From assembly GCA_003455945.1 (NCBI GenBank), contig DMPQ01000092.1, positions 36,003 through 44,154 on the forward strand: a stretch of DNA of 8,152 nucleotides. Reading direction: 5' to 3'. Each line of letters opens with the position of its first letter. Position 1 is the first letter of the stretch. Source of the stretch: Planctomycetaceae bacterium. GTDB taxonomy: Bacteria; Planctomycetota; Planctomycetia; Pirellulales; Pirellulaceae. Made by a program: the position numbers and the translations under genes. Of this stretch, positions 1 to 6,701 are shown in pieces. The notes beneath the pieces were generated by a model that was given only the letters and a program-made list of their open reading frames with translations, did not search any database and had not been told where the DNA came from.

Positions 1-2471
1 CCGACGAGCCGGCCTACTGCTGCAACGGATGTCGAGCCGCGGCGGCGCTGCTGTCCGACGCGGGACTCGATGCGTTCTACGACTATCGCGGGAACGAGCC
101 GGCAGCAGCCGGCTTGCGAGCCGATTCGGGAGAGACGTTCGAGGAGTTCGACGATCCGGTCTTCGAGCAGTTGCATGTCCGTCCGCTCGGCGAGCGGACC
201 CGACGCGTCGAGCTGGCGATCGAAGGGTTGCACTGTCGCGCGTGCGTCTGGCTGCTCGAGCAGCTCCCGCGTCTCGAACCGTCGGTCCTCGAGTCGCGTC
301 TGAGTCTGCATCGCTCGTCGCTGACCGTCATCTGGGATCGGACTGCCGCTCCGCTGTCGCGCATCGCGCGGACGCTCGATCGCCTCGGCTATCGTCCGCA
401 TCCGCGCGAGGCGTCGGCGGACGACGAGGCGGAGCGACTCGAGAATCGCCGACGTCTGACCGACATCGCGGTCGCCGCCGCCGTCTCGGGCAATCTGATG
501 CTGATCGCCATCGCGCTCTACGCGGGGTGGTGGCAAGGGATGGACGCCTATGTCACGCACTACTTCCGCTGGATCAGCGCCGGACTGGGCGCCGTCGCGC
601 TCGCCTGGCCGGGGCGGACCTTCTTCCGACAGGCTTGGCTCGGCGTCCGGATGCGCGTGCCCAACATGGACCTGCCGATCGCCGTCGGCTTGGGACTGGG
701 GACCATCGTCGGACTGATCAACGCGATTCGCGGCGCCGGCGAGATCTACTTCGACTCGCTCGGCATGCTCGTCTTTCTGCTGCTCGTCGGGCGCTGGATC
801 CAGTATCGCCAGACGCGCAGTGCGGCTCGTCACATCAGGCAGCTCTACGAGATCACGCCGCGCCGTGCGCGGCGGCTGAGCGACGACGGTTCGGTCCGCT
901 GGGTCCCGGTCGCGGCGCTGGCGGTCGGCGATCGGATCCGCGTGCTCGCGGCCGAAACGGTTCCGGCCGACGGAATCGTTCGCGCCGGCACGTCGACGAC
1001 CGATCGGTCCTTGCTGACCGGCGAGGCGACTCCGGTCGCGACCGCGATCGGAGACGAAGTGCTCGGCGGGATGAACAATCTCGAAGGTCCGCTCGATATC
1101 GAAGTCACCGCGATCGGCGACCAGTCGCGACTGGGGAAGCTGATCGATCTGATCGAAGATGCGGCGCTGCGTCGGACGCCGATCGTTCAGCAGGCCGATG
1201 CGCTCGGCGGTTGGTTCGTCGTCGGGATCGTCGTGGCGACCGCCGCGACCGCTCTCGGCTGGTACCTAGCCGGCAGCCCCGCCTATCTCGATCACGCGAT
1301 CGCGCTGGCGATCGTCGCCTGTCCGTGTGCCCTGGGGCTCGCGACTCCGCTGGCGATCGCGGTGGCGATCGGCCGTGCAGCGCGACAGGGCTTGCTGGTG
1401 AAGGGGGGAGACACGCTCGAGCGTCTCGCTCGCCCCGGCATCCTCTGGCTCGACAAGACCGGTACGCTGACCGAAGGCAGGGCGCGCGTCGTGTCGTGGG
1501 TCGGCGATCGGAGCACGATCGATGCGGTCGCGACGCTCGAACGAGGTTCGGCCCACCCGATCGCTCGTGCGATCGTGGCGTATGCCGAAGCGCATCGCGG
1601 CTCGGCGGCGTCGGACGCGGCCTCCTGCGAAGCGCATCAGGCCGAAACGGGAGGGATCTCGGGGCGATTCGCCGGAAGCGCCTATCGAGTCGGCAATCGA
1701 GCGTTCGTCGCGCCGGCCGATTCGCTCGACGAGCGATGGCGGCGCTGGACCGAACGGACCGCTCGTCATGGAGCGACGCCGATTCTCGTGGCGCGCGACG
1801 GCAAGGTCGTCGCGGGGATCGCGCTCGGCGACGCGATCCGCAGCGATGCCGATGCCGTGCTGCGGCGATTGGAGCGGCGCGGTTGGCGACTGGGCATTCT
1901 CTCGGGAGACCATCCGCAGGTCGTTGCGCACGTGGCGAGTCGTCTGGGGATTCCGGCCGAGCGAGCGCTCGGCGGGCTCTCCCCCGAAGCGAAGGTCGAG
2001 CGCGTCGCGCGGATCGATCCCGCCGCTCCCGACGCCGTGCGCGTCATGGTCGGCGACGGCATGAACGACGGCGCGGCACTCGCCGCCGCCGATGTCGGCG
2101 TGTCGATGCACGCGGGAGCCGAGATCAGCCTGGAAACGGCCGACGTCCATCTCGGCCGGGAAGGGCTCGCGCCGCTGCTCGATCTGCTCGTGGGATCGGG
2201 GGCAACCGTCCGAACGATCCGCATCGGGCTGAGCGTCAGTCTCGCCTATAATCTGGTCGCGGTCGCTTTGGCGGCGTCGGGGCTGATCAATCCACTGGTC
2301 GCCGCCGCACTGATGCCGGCCAGCTCGCTGACCGTCCTGTTGCTGGCGGTCAGCGGAGGGGCGTTCCGACGACGACCGACCGAGACCTGTCCGATAGCGC
2401 TCCGCGCCTCGCGGACCGAGGATTCGACCTTCGTTCCGTTCGCCCCGGCCGGGGCGAGTTCAGGAGGATGA
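1..2471 (+). CDS. ccoI: CcoI/FixI-type copper-translocating P1B-ATPase for cbb3 oxidase maturation (5' partial)
   Basis: The gene is cut by the left edge. Its frame is open from base 3 to a TGA at 2469-2471, giving 822 visible residues. A TTG at 114 is the first start-like codon in this frame, but the sequence before it encodes YCCNGC and then a Leu/Ala-rich stretch, the Cys-rich N-terminus typical of CcoI/FixI, so the true start lies outside. In visible numbering: Cys cluster at 6-10; HMA-like domain with CxxC at 78/81; membrane helices from about 155; actuator TGE at 339-341; transmembrane CPC metal site at 440-442; phosphorylated Asp in DKTG at 484; HP of the nucleotide-binding domain at 518-519; GDGMND hinge at 684-689; last helices with YN and MPASS. 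All catalytic motifs are intact. Known family role: moving Cu(I) across the inner membrane for the binuclear centre of cbb3-type cytochrome oxidase. The polar C-terminal tail of about 35 residues is not a recognised domain. ccoS follows directly, which supports CcoI over a general CopA exporter. Confidence 0.93.
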   Translation, partial: DEPAYCCNGCRAAAALLSDAGLDAFYDYRGNEPAAAGLRADSGETFEEFDDPVFEQLHVRPLGERTRRVELAIEGLHCRACVWLLEQLPRLEPSVLESRLSLHRSSLTVIWDRTAAPLSRIARTLDRLGYRPHPREASADDEAERLENRRRLTDIAVAAAVSGNLMLIAIALYAGWWQGMDAYVTHYFRWISAGLGAVALAWPGRTFFRQAWLGVRMRVPNMDLPIAVGLGLGTIVGLINAIRGAGEIYFDSLGMLVFLLLVGRWIQYRQTRSAARHIRQLYEITPRRARRLSDDGSVRWVPVAALAVGDRIRVLAAETVPADGIVRAGTSTTDRSLLTGEATPVATAIGDEVLGGMNNLEGPLDIEVTAIGDQSRLGKLIDLIEDAALRRTPIVQQADALGGWFVVGIVVATAATALGWYLAGSPAYLDHAIALAIVACPCALGLATPLAIAVAIGRAARQGLLVKGGDTLERLARPGILWLDKTGTLTEGRARVVSWVGDRSTIDAVATLERGSAHPIARAIVAYAEAHRGSAASDAASCEAHQAETGGISGRFAGSAYRVGNRAFVAPADSLDERWRRWTERTARHGATPILVARDGKVVAGIALGDAIRSDADAVLRRLERRGWRLGILSGDHPQVVAHVASRLGIPAERALGGLSPEAKVERVARIDPAAPDAVRVMVGDGMNDGAALAAADVGVSMHAGAEISLETADVHLGREGLAPLLDLLVGSGATVRTIRIGLSVSLAYNLVAVALAASGLINPLVAAALMPASSLTVLLLAVSGGAFRRRPTETCPIALRASRTEDSTFVPFAPAGASSGG
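2462..2467 (+). promoter_or_regulatory. Ribosome binding site of ccoS
   Basis: AGGAGG lies eight bases before the ATG at 2476 and inside the last codons of ccoI. It fixes the start of this short gene. An ATG at 2468 is in another frame and meets a stop after two codons. Confidence 0.8.
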
Positions 2472-2475
2472 GCTG

Positions 2476-2637
2476 ATGGCAGTCCTGTTCATCGCGGTTC
2501 CGGTCGCGTTGGTGCTGGCGGCCGGCAGTTTGGCCGCCTGCGTCTGGTGCATCCGAGGCGGGCAGTACGAGGATCTCGAGACGCCGGCGATCCGGATGCT
2601 CTTCGATGACCCTCGCCCCAAGAGTCCGCCGACCTGA
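2476..2637 (+). CDS. ccoS: CcoS, cbb3-type cytochrome oxidase assembly protein
   Basis: This is a 53-residue protein. It starts four bases after the ccoI stop, behind a consensus Shine-Dalgarno. Residues 3-25 form one hydrophobic membrane helix. They are followed by the family signature GQYEDLETPAIRMLFDD at 29-45, which closely fits the C-terminal half of known CcoS proteins (G-Q-[FY]-x-D-L-[DE]-[TS]-P-[AE]-x-R-[IM]-L). The length is normal for CcoS (about 50-70 residues). In characterised bacteria CcoS is an inner-membrane protein needed for a functional cbb3 oxidase, for insertion of haem b and copper into CcoN. The spacing to ccoI implies one transcript and probably translational coupling. 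A Cys pair at residues 22 and 25 (CVWC), at the end of the helix, is a small peculiarity that I cannot interpret. No strong terminator follows. Confidence 0.93.
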   Translation: MAVLFIAVPVALVLAAGSLAACVWCIRGGQYEDLETPAIRMLFDDPRPKSPPT

Positions 2638-2917
2638 ACGGCTTCGTCTTCCTGGGAACGCGACCCTCCCGAACTCCGACTCCGGGATTCTGCCCGCGGC
2701 TCCCTCCGTCGACGCGCAGCCGTTCGATGTTTCGCCGGCTCCAGCGCGGCGGGCGTTCGTAGGCCGAACCTCGCTAGCAGTCGAGCCGATCCGTCCGAGA
2801 CGCGCGGCGCGGCGGTCGCCGACTCTCTCCCCCTTGTCCGATACCGAGAAGCGGATCGACGGGAACCGGAGGAGGCGGTCGTTTTCCGTCGCCGTCGGCC
2901 AGGGAGTGTGGGCAAGT

Positions 2918-2938
2918 CGGGAAAGATCCGGGAAGATC
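2918..2938 (+). repeat. Tandem imperfect direct repeat CGGGAAAGATC / CGGGAAGATC
   Basis: Two abutting copies, at 2918-2928 and 2929-2938, differ only by one A in a short A-run. They lie 47 bases before the TTGACA at 2985. The position suits a regulator binding site, but no known regulator motif is recognised. Confidence 0.5.
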
Positions 2939-2951
2939 AAGAACAGGGGCT

Positions 2952-2964
2952 GGATTCCGAATCC
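2952..2964 (+). repeat. 13-bp palindrome GGATTC-C-GAATCC
   Basis: This is a perfect inverted repeat of six bases around a single central base. It ends 20 bases before the TTGACA of the putative promoter. It could be an operator half-site pair or a chance palindrome. It was checked as a possible tRNA T-arm and does not fit. Confidence 0.4.
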
Positions 2965-2984
2965 CCAAGATGCCCAAACTCGTT

Positions 2985-3011
2985 TTGACAGGGTCCGCTC
3001 GAACTGTTAAT
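2985..3011 (+). promoter_or_regulatory. Putative sigma-70-like promoter for the small ORF / E1-E2 operon
   Basis: A perfect TTGACA at 2985-2990 is followed after 15 bases by GTTAAT at 3006-3011, which matches four of six positions of TATAAT including the last four. The spacer is shorter than the usual 17. This is one of few AT-richer spots in the window, and it lies about 225 bases before the E1 start and 36 before the GTG of the small ORF. Transcription would begin near 3018. Promoter consensus in this organism is unknown. Confidence 0.4.
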
Positions 3012-3032
3012 CAGAGGGGCGGTCGTTCGGTG

Positions 3033-3038
3033 GGAGGA
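3033..3038 (+). promoter_or_regulatory. Shine-Dalgarno candidate for the 63-codon ORF
   Basis: GGAGGA lies eight bases before the GTG at 3047. It is about 15 bases downstream of the expected transcription start of the putative promoter, and it is the main reason for considering the small ORF. Confidence 0.4.
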
Positions 3039-3046
3039 GCGAAGCG

Positions 3047-3238
3047 GTGTCGGCGCAAGTCGTTGCGATCACCTCTCCGCTCCGGATCGTCCGCTTCGAT
3101 GCCTCGACCGAGGCGTCGAGGACGGCCGAGCGACGGCACGCACTTCGAAGGATCGAGGCGCATTCGGCCGCAGCGTCAGGGATGGCGGCGTCCGATCGTC
3201 GGCGAGGCATCTCGACGAGGAAGGTAAGGAAGCCATGA
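3047..3238 (+). CDS. Candidate small ORF (63 aa) overlapping the E1 start; function unknown
   Basis: GTG start with an SD-like GGAGGA at optimal distance and 63 codons, ending in a TGA that overlaps the E1 ATG as ATGA (3235-3238). No family is recognised. The first 24 residues (starting MSAQVVAITSPLRIV) look protein-like, while the rest is basic, with many Arg and Ala and an RKVRKP end. About three quarters of its codons end in G or C by my hand count, which is not decisive in a GC-rich genome. There is no signal peptide or membrane helix. The layout (promoter-like element, SD, short ORF, ATGA overlap) suits a leader or coupling peptide controlling translation of the dehydrogenase operon. It could equally be a chance frame in a 5' untranslated region. 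Confidence 0.3.
   Translation: MSAQVVAITSPLRIVRFDASTEASRTAERRHALRRIEAHSAAASGMAASDRRRGISTRKVRKP
3218..3224 (+). promoter_or_regulatory. Ribosome binding site of the E1 gene
   Basis: AGGAAGG ends ten bases before the ATG at 3235. A second purine run, AAGGAAG at 3226-3232, is too close to the start to be the best site. The pair supports initiation at 3235. Confidence 0.6.
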
Positions 3239-5211
3239 GCGGCAAGTCGGCTCAGTTGACCGAGCGGCGTCTGGCGCTGCTCGAGCTGATGTACACGAGC
3301 CGCGAGGGGGATCGTCGCGAGGGAATCCTGTTCCGTCAGGGGCGCGGCTGGTTCCAGATCGCCGGGATGGGGCACGAGTCGTTGGCGGTCATTCCGTCGC
3401 TGCTCGGTCCGAACGACTATCTGTTCCCCTACTACCGCGATCGCGCGATGATGCTGGCGCGAGGGGTCACCAACCTCGAACTGGCTCACAATTTCTTCGC
3501 CAAGCGGACCTCCAGCAGCGGCGGTCGGCAGCTTCCGTCGCACTTCAGTTGCGCGCGTCGCAAGGTCTGGAGTCTCCCGAGTCCGACCGGCGCGAATCTG
3601 TTGCCGGCGTGCGGTGTCGCTTGGGGAATGCAGCTCGACGGCAGCTCGAACGTCGTCATCGCCTGCACGGGCGAAGCGGCTTCGCGACAGGGGGAGTTCT
3701 ACGAAGCGGTCTGCTTCGCGGTCGAGCGGCGCTTGCCGGTCGTCTTCGTCGTCGAGGACAACCGCTACGGCATCAGCACGAACACCGATCGGATCAACCC
3801 GTTCAAGCTCGGCGTCTTTGCCGATTCGATCGGCGTCCGGATGATCGACGGGCGACTTCCCGAAACGGTCTTCGATGCGGCGGCGACGGCGATCGAACGG
3901 GCGCGATCCGGCGACGGTCCCTCGATCCTGGTCTGCGAGGTCGATCGGCTTTGCAGCCATACCAGCAGCGACGATCACCGGACCTACCGGAATCCGCAGG
4001 AAATCAGCGAGATGATGGAGCGCGACCCGATCCGGATGCTCGCCGAGCGTCTGGTCGAGTCGGGCGAGTTGACGTGGGACGCGTGGGAGTCGACTCGCGA
4101 GGCGATCGATCGGCGCGTCGACGAGGACTATCGGATCGCGGCGCTCGCGGCCGACCCCGACCCGGCTCGCGTCATGGATCACGTCTGGGGAGAGAATCCC
4201 GAGGCGGAAGCGCCGCCGCTGGAAGGGAATCGATCCTGGCGGATGGTCGACGCGGTCAACAGCATCTTTCGTCAGGCACTCGATACCGACGAGCGGGTCG
4301 TGATGTTCGGCGAGGACATCGAGGATCCGAAGGGGGGCGTCTTCAAGCTGACCGCCGGCCTTTCGACCGAGCATCCCGAGCGGGTCCGCAATTCGCCCCT
4401 GGCCGAAGGGACGATCGTCGGTGTCGGCATCGGCTTGGCGAGCTACGGGAAGCGGCCGGTCTTCGAGATGCAGTTCGTCGACTTCATCGGTCCGGCGTGG
4501 AACCAGATCGTCACGAACCTGTCGACGCTCCGCTGGCGCACTCATGGGGAATGGACCTGCCCGATGGTCCTGTACGCTCCGTACGGTGCGTATCTGCCCG
4601 GCGGCGGTCCGTGGCACAGTCAGTCGAACGAAGCGGCCTTCGCGCATGTTCCCGGTCTGCAGGTCGTCGTGCCGAGCACGCCCGAGGATGCGGCCGGGCT
4701 GATGTGGACCGCGATGCACTCGGTCAATCCGACGATCTACCTGATCCCCAAGCATCTGTTCCGTCAGACGCTGCCGGTCGGTCCCGAAGTCCCGCCCGTC
4801 CCGCTGGGGCGTGCGAGAATCCGGCAGGAAGGGACCGAGGTGACGCTGGTCGCCTGGGGGAACGCGATCGAACTCTCGCTCGCCGCGGCCGAAGCATTGG
4901 CGGGCGAGGTCTCGGTCGAGGTGATCGACCTGCGCACGATCGTCCCCTGGGACCGCGAGACGGTGCGCGAGTCGCTGGCGAAAACCGGTCGGCTGGTCGT
5001 CGTCCAGGAGGACAACCGCAGTTGCAGCGTCGGCCAGATGATCGTCGGCGAGATCGTCGACGAACCGGCCAGCTGGTACGACCTGTTGAGTCCGCCGAAA
5101 CTGGTCTCCAGGCCCGACGTGCCGATCGGCTACAACCCGATTCACGAGTACGCCGCGCTCCCGTCGACCGACGACGTGATCGCCGCGATTCGCGCCACGC
5201 TTAACGAATAG
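3235..5211 (+). CDS. Fused alpha-beta E1 component of a 2-oxo acid dehydrogenase complex (branched-chain type likely)
   Basis: A 658-residue thiamine-diphosphate enzyme that joins the usually separate E1 alpha (about 1-325) and E1 beta (about 333-658). It would decarboxylate a 2-oxo acid and reductively acylate the lipoyl group of E2 in the cytoplasm. Alpha half: YYR at 66-68; GRQLPSHFS at 97-105, matching the GRQMPVHYG of branched-chain enzymes; TPP/metal motif GEAASRQGE at 146-154 running to DN at 175-176 and YGIST; loop HTSSDD at 242-247 then YR, close to the HSTSDD phosphorylation loop of mammalian branched-chain E1 alpha, with Thr243 where the phospho-serine lies. Beta half: GED at 359-361; NSPLAEGTIVG with the cofactor-activating Glu at 391; QFVDF at 413-417; HSQS at 461-464; PSTPEDAAGL; transketolase C-terminal domain from about 530. 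All expected catalytic groups appear present. E2 follows after seven bases. Pyruvate or acetoin as substrate cannot be excluded; the alpha motifs favour branched-chain 2-oxo acids. Confidence 0.92.
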   Translation: MSGKSAQLTERRLALLELMYTSREGDRREGILFRQGRGWFQIAGMGHESLAVIPSLLGPNDYLFPYYRDRAMMLARGVTNLELAHNFFAKRTSSSGGRQLPSHFSCARRKVWSLPSPTGANLLPACGVAWGMQLDGSSNVVIACTGEAASRQGEFYEAVCFAVERRLPVVFVVEDNRYGISTNTDRINPFKLGVFADSIGVRMIDGRLPETVFDAAATAIERARSGDGPSILVCEVDRLCSHTSSDDHRTYRNPQEISEMMERDPIRMLAERLVESGELTWDAWESTREAIDRRVDEDYRIAALAADPDPARVMDHVWGENPEAEAPPLEGNRSWRMVDAVNSIFRQALDTDERVVMFGEDIEDPKGGVFKLTAGLSTEHPERVRNSPLAEGTIVGVGIGLASYGKRPVFEMQFVDFIGPAWNQIVTNLSTLRWRTHGEWTCPMVLYAPYGAYLPGGGPWHSQSNEAAFAHVPGLQVVVPSTPEDAAGLMWTAMHSVNPTIYLIPKHLFRQTLPVGPEVPPVPLGRARIRQEGTEVTLVAWGNAIELSLAAAEALAGEVSVEVIDLRTIVPWDRETVRESLAKTGRLVVVQEDNRSCSVGQMIVGEIVDEPASWYDLLSPPKLVSRPDVPIGYNPIHEYAALPSTDDVIAAIRATLNE

Positions 5212-5218
5212 GCTCGCG

Positions 5219-6670
5219 ATGTCGATCCAGACGCTCTGCATTCCTCAGCTCGGAGAAGGACTCCACGAGGCGCTCCTCGTCGAGTACCTGTGCGAGGCGG
5301 GGGCTCGGGTCCGACGCGATCAGCCGATCTACGTGATGGAGACGGACAAGGCGACGACCGAAGTCGAATCCCCTTACGACGGCGTCCTGATCGGTTGGCT
5401 GGTCGAGCCGGGGCAGGTGCTGCCGATCGGTTTCGAGATCGGGCGGATCGAAGCGACCATCGCCGTCGAGGTCTCGGCCTCGTCCGGCACGCACGGCAGC
5501 GAGTCGTCGGAGCGAGGTGAGACGTCGGAGCGAGGCGAAGCTGCACGAAGCGTCAATGCGACGGCAGAGCATCAGGCCGAGGTGACGTTCGAGGCGTTGG
5601 CCGAAGCGCTCGAAGAAGCGGAAGAGGCCGAGGTCGAAACCGATCGGCGCTTCCGGATCGATGCGCGGCATTCCGAGTCGGGGCGAACCGCTCCGGCTCC
5701 GCATCGTCGCCGCCGCTCCGATGGCGTCCTGGTCCCTCCGCGAACCCGTCGCCATCTGCGCGAACTCGGACTCGCCGAGCAGTTCGACTCGATCCCGGCG
5801 CGCGGTCCCAAGCTGATGCCCGACGACGTCGACCGATTCGTCACGTCGCGACAGGATGCGTCGAACGAGCCGCTCGATCCTTCCGCGGGCGATTCTGCCT
5901 CCGATCCGCTCGTCCCCTCCACCGTCGCTCCGGCCGACATGACGGCCAAGGGGGATTCCCCCGTCGGGCTGCTCCCCGAACTCGCTCCCAAGTCGACCGG
6001 CTGGTACGACGAGGCGGCAGTTCCCAAGGGGCAACTGACGCTCAACTATCGCTTGCTTCGCGGACTGCAGCAGGTGGTCCCGGCGACCGCGATCGCCGAA
6101 TGCGATTGGACGCGCCTCGGTCTCGCCCGCCAGGCGACTCGTGATCAGGGGGGACCGACCGGTTTCCTGATGATGCTCTGGTGCGTTGCGCGTTCGCTCG
6201 CCGAGCACGCACCGCTCCGCTCGACCCTCGTGCGCGACGGCCGGATCCTACGGACCTATCGGAACGTCGATCTCGGAGTCGCGGTGGCGCTCCCCGACGA
6301 TCGACTGGTCACCGCCGTGATTCCTCAGGCCGACACGCTCTCGCAGGCCGACTTCTGGCGCGTCGCGGCCGATCGGATCGGCCAGGCGCGGACCGGTCGG
6401 GACCAGGCGAACGATCGCGTCACCTTCACCGTCTCGAACGTCGGTACCTTCGGCCTGCAGCTCGGCGTTCCGGTCGTCGTGCCGCCGGCGGTCGCCACGC
6501 TCGCGCTGGGTGAAGTCCAGCCGCGCCCCGTTCCGTGCGGCGACGGTTGGCGATTCGAATCGCGCGCCTCGCTCGCGCTTACCTTCGATCATCGCGTTCT
6601 CAACGGTCTGGGCGCCGGACGCTTTCTGGCCGATCTGCGCCGCCGGATCGCCGAGTTCTCCTTGGACTGA
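5219..6670 (+). CDS. Lipoyl-bearing E2 acyltransferase of the 2-oxo acid dehydrogenase complex, variant active site
   Basis: 483 residues. The ATG is seven bases after the E1 stop with no clear SD, so translation is probably coupled. Domain order is standard: one lipoyl domain at about 3-79, with the lipoylated Lys44 in METDKATTE; a linker at 84-168 rich in Glu, Ser and Arg with a 6-residue duplication (SERGET/SERGEA); peripheral-subunit-binding domain at about 170-208 (PPRTRRHLRELG ... DDVDRFV); a second linker; and a catalytic domain at about 268-483. The core retains FTVSNVGTFG at 403-412 and the PPAVATLALGE region, and ends in the active-site motif FDHRVLNG with His458. The usual HxxxDG is HRVLNG here, so the conserved Asp is Asn462 (AAC at 6602-6604). 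The usual R-x-x-IA-x-RM signature at the start of the core is also absent. It should transfer an acyl group from dihydrolipoyl-lysine to CoA and form the complex core. An inactive or structural role is the less likely alternative. Confidence 0.92.
   Translation: MSIQTLCIPQLGEGLHEALLVEYLCEAGARVRRDQPIYVMETDKATTEVESPYDGVLIGWLVEPGQVLPIGFEIGRIEATIAVEVSASSGTHGSESSERGETSERGEAARSVNATAEHQAEVTFEALAEALEEAEEAEVETDRRFRIDARHSESGRTAPAPHRRRRSDGVLVPPRTRRHLRELGLAEQFDSIPARGPKLMPDDVDRFVTSRQDASNEPLDPSAGDSASDPLVPSTVAPADMTAKGDSPVGLLPELAPKSTGWYDEAAVPKGQLTLNYRLLRGLQQVVPATAIAECDWTRLGLARQATRDQGGPTGFLMMLWCVARSLAEHAPLRSTLVRDGRILRTYRNVDLGVAVALPDDRLVTAVIPQADTLSQADFWRVAADRIGQARTGRDQANDRVTFTVSNVGTFGLQLGVPVVVPPAVATLALGEVQPRPVPCGDGWRFESRASLALTFDHRVLNGLGAGRFLADLRRRIAEFSLD
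5505..5535 (+). repeat. Short in-frame direct repeat in the E2 linker
   Basis: CGTCGGAGCGAGG occurs at 5505-5517 and again at 5523-5535, an 18-base period. This encodes a duplicated six-residue unit (S-E-R-G-E-T/A) in the flexible linker after the lipoyl domain. It probably arose by slippage and should be neutral for function. Confidence 0.6.
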
Positions 6671-6701
6671 GTCGTCTTGCGATCAACTCGACATCGACCC
6701 G

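Larger units (their letters stand above)
2638..3234 (+). other. Intergenic region between ccoS and the E1 gene
   Basis: No conserved protein is recognisable in these roughly 600 bases. Open frames of 134, 85 and 67 codons cross it, but their products are Arg/Pro/Ser-rich and resemble no family. A weak inverted repeat, TCCCG 2667-2671 with CGGGA 2683-2687, lies after ccoS without a T-run, so it is a poor terminator candidate. The right half holds a tandem repeat, a palindrome, a promoter-like element and a candidate 63-codon ORF, listed separately. Confidence 0.6.

Noticed and set aside
29..2251. 740-codon + strand ORF overlapping ccoI
   Set aside because: It lies in another frame of ccoI, is extremely rich in Arg, Ser and Asp, and has no family motif, while the ccoI frame has every P-type ATPase motif.
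2941..2985. Possible tRNA T-arm around the palindrome GGATTCCGAATCC
   Set aside because: Stem and loop lengths do not fit a TTCRANT loop with a 5-bp stem, and no acceptor or anticodon arm can be found around it.
2606..3010. 134-codon + strand ORF in the ccoS-E1 gap
   Set aside because: It begins inside ccoS, has low-complexity basic composition, and runs through the promoter-like element.
3007..5241. 744-codon minus-strand ORF antisense to the E1 gene
   Set aside because: It mirrors the codon bias of E1 on the opposite strand, and its Arg/Asp-rich product resembles no family.
6510..6701. Upstream GTG start of the APH gene, inside E2
   Set aside because: It would overlap the essential C-terminal end of E2 by 160 bases, and the added residues are unlike the family. 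ATG 6702 is preferred.
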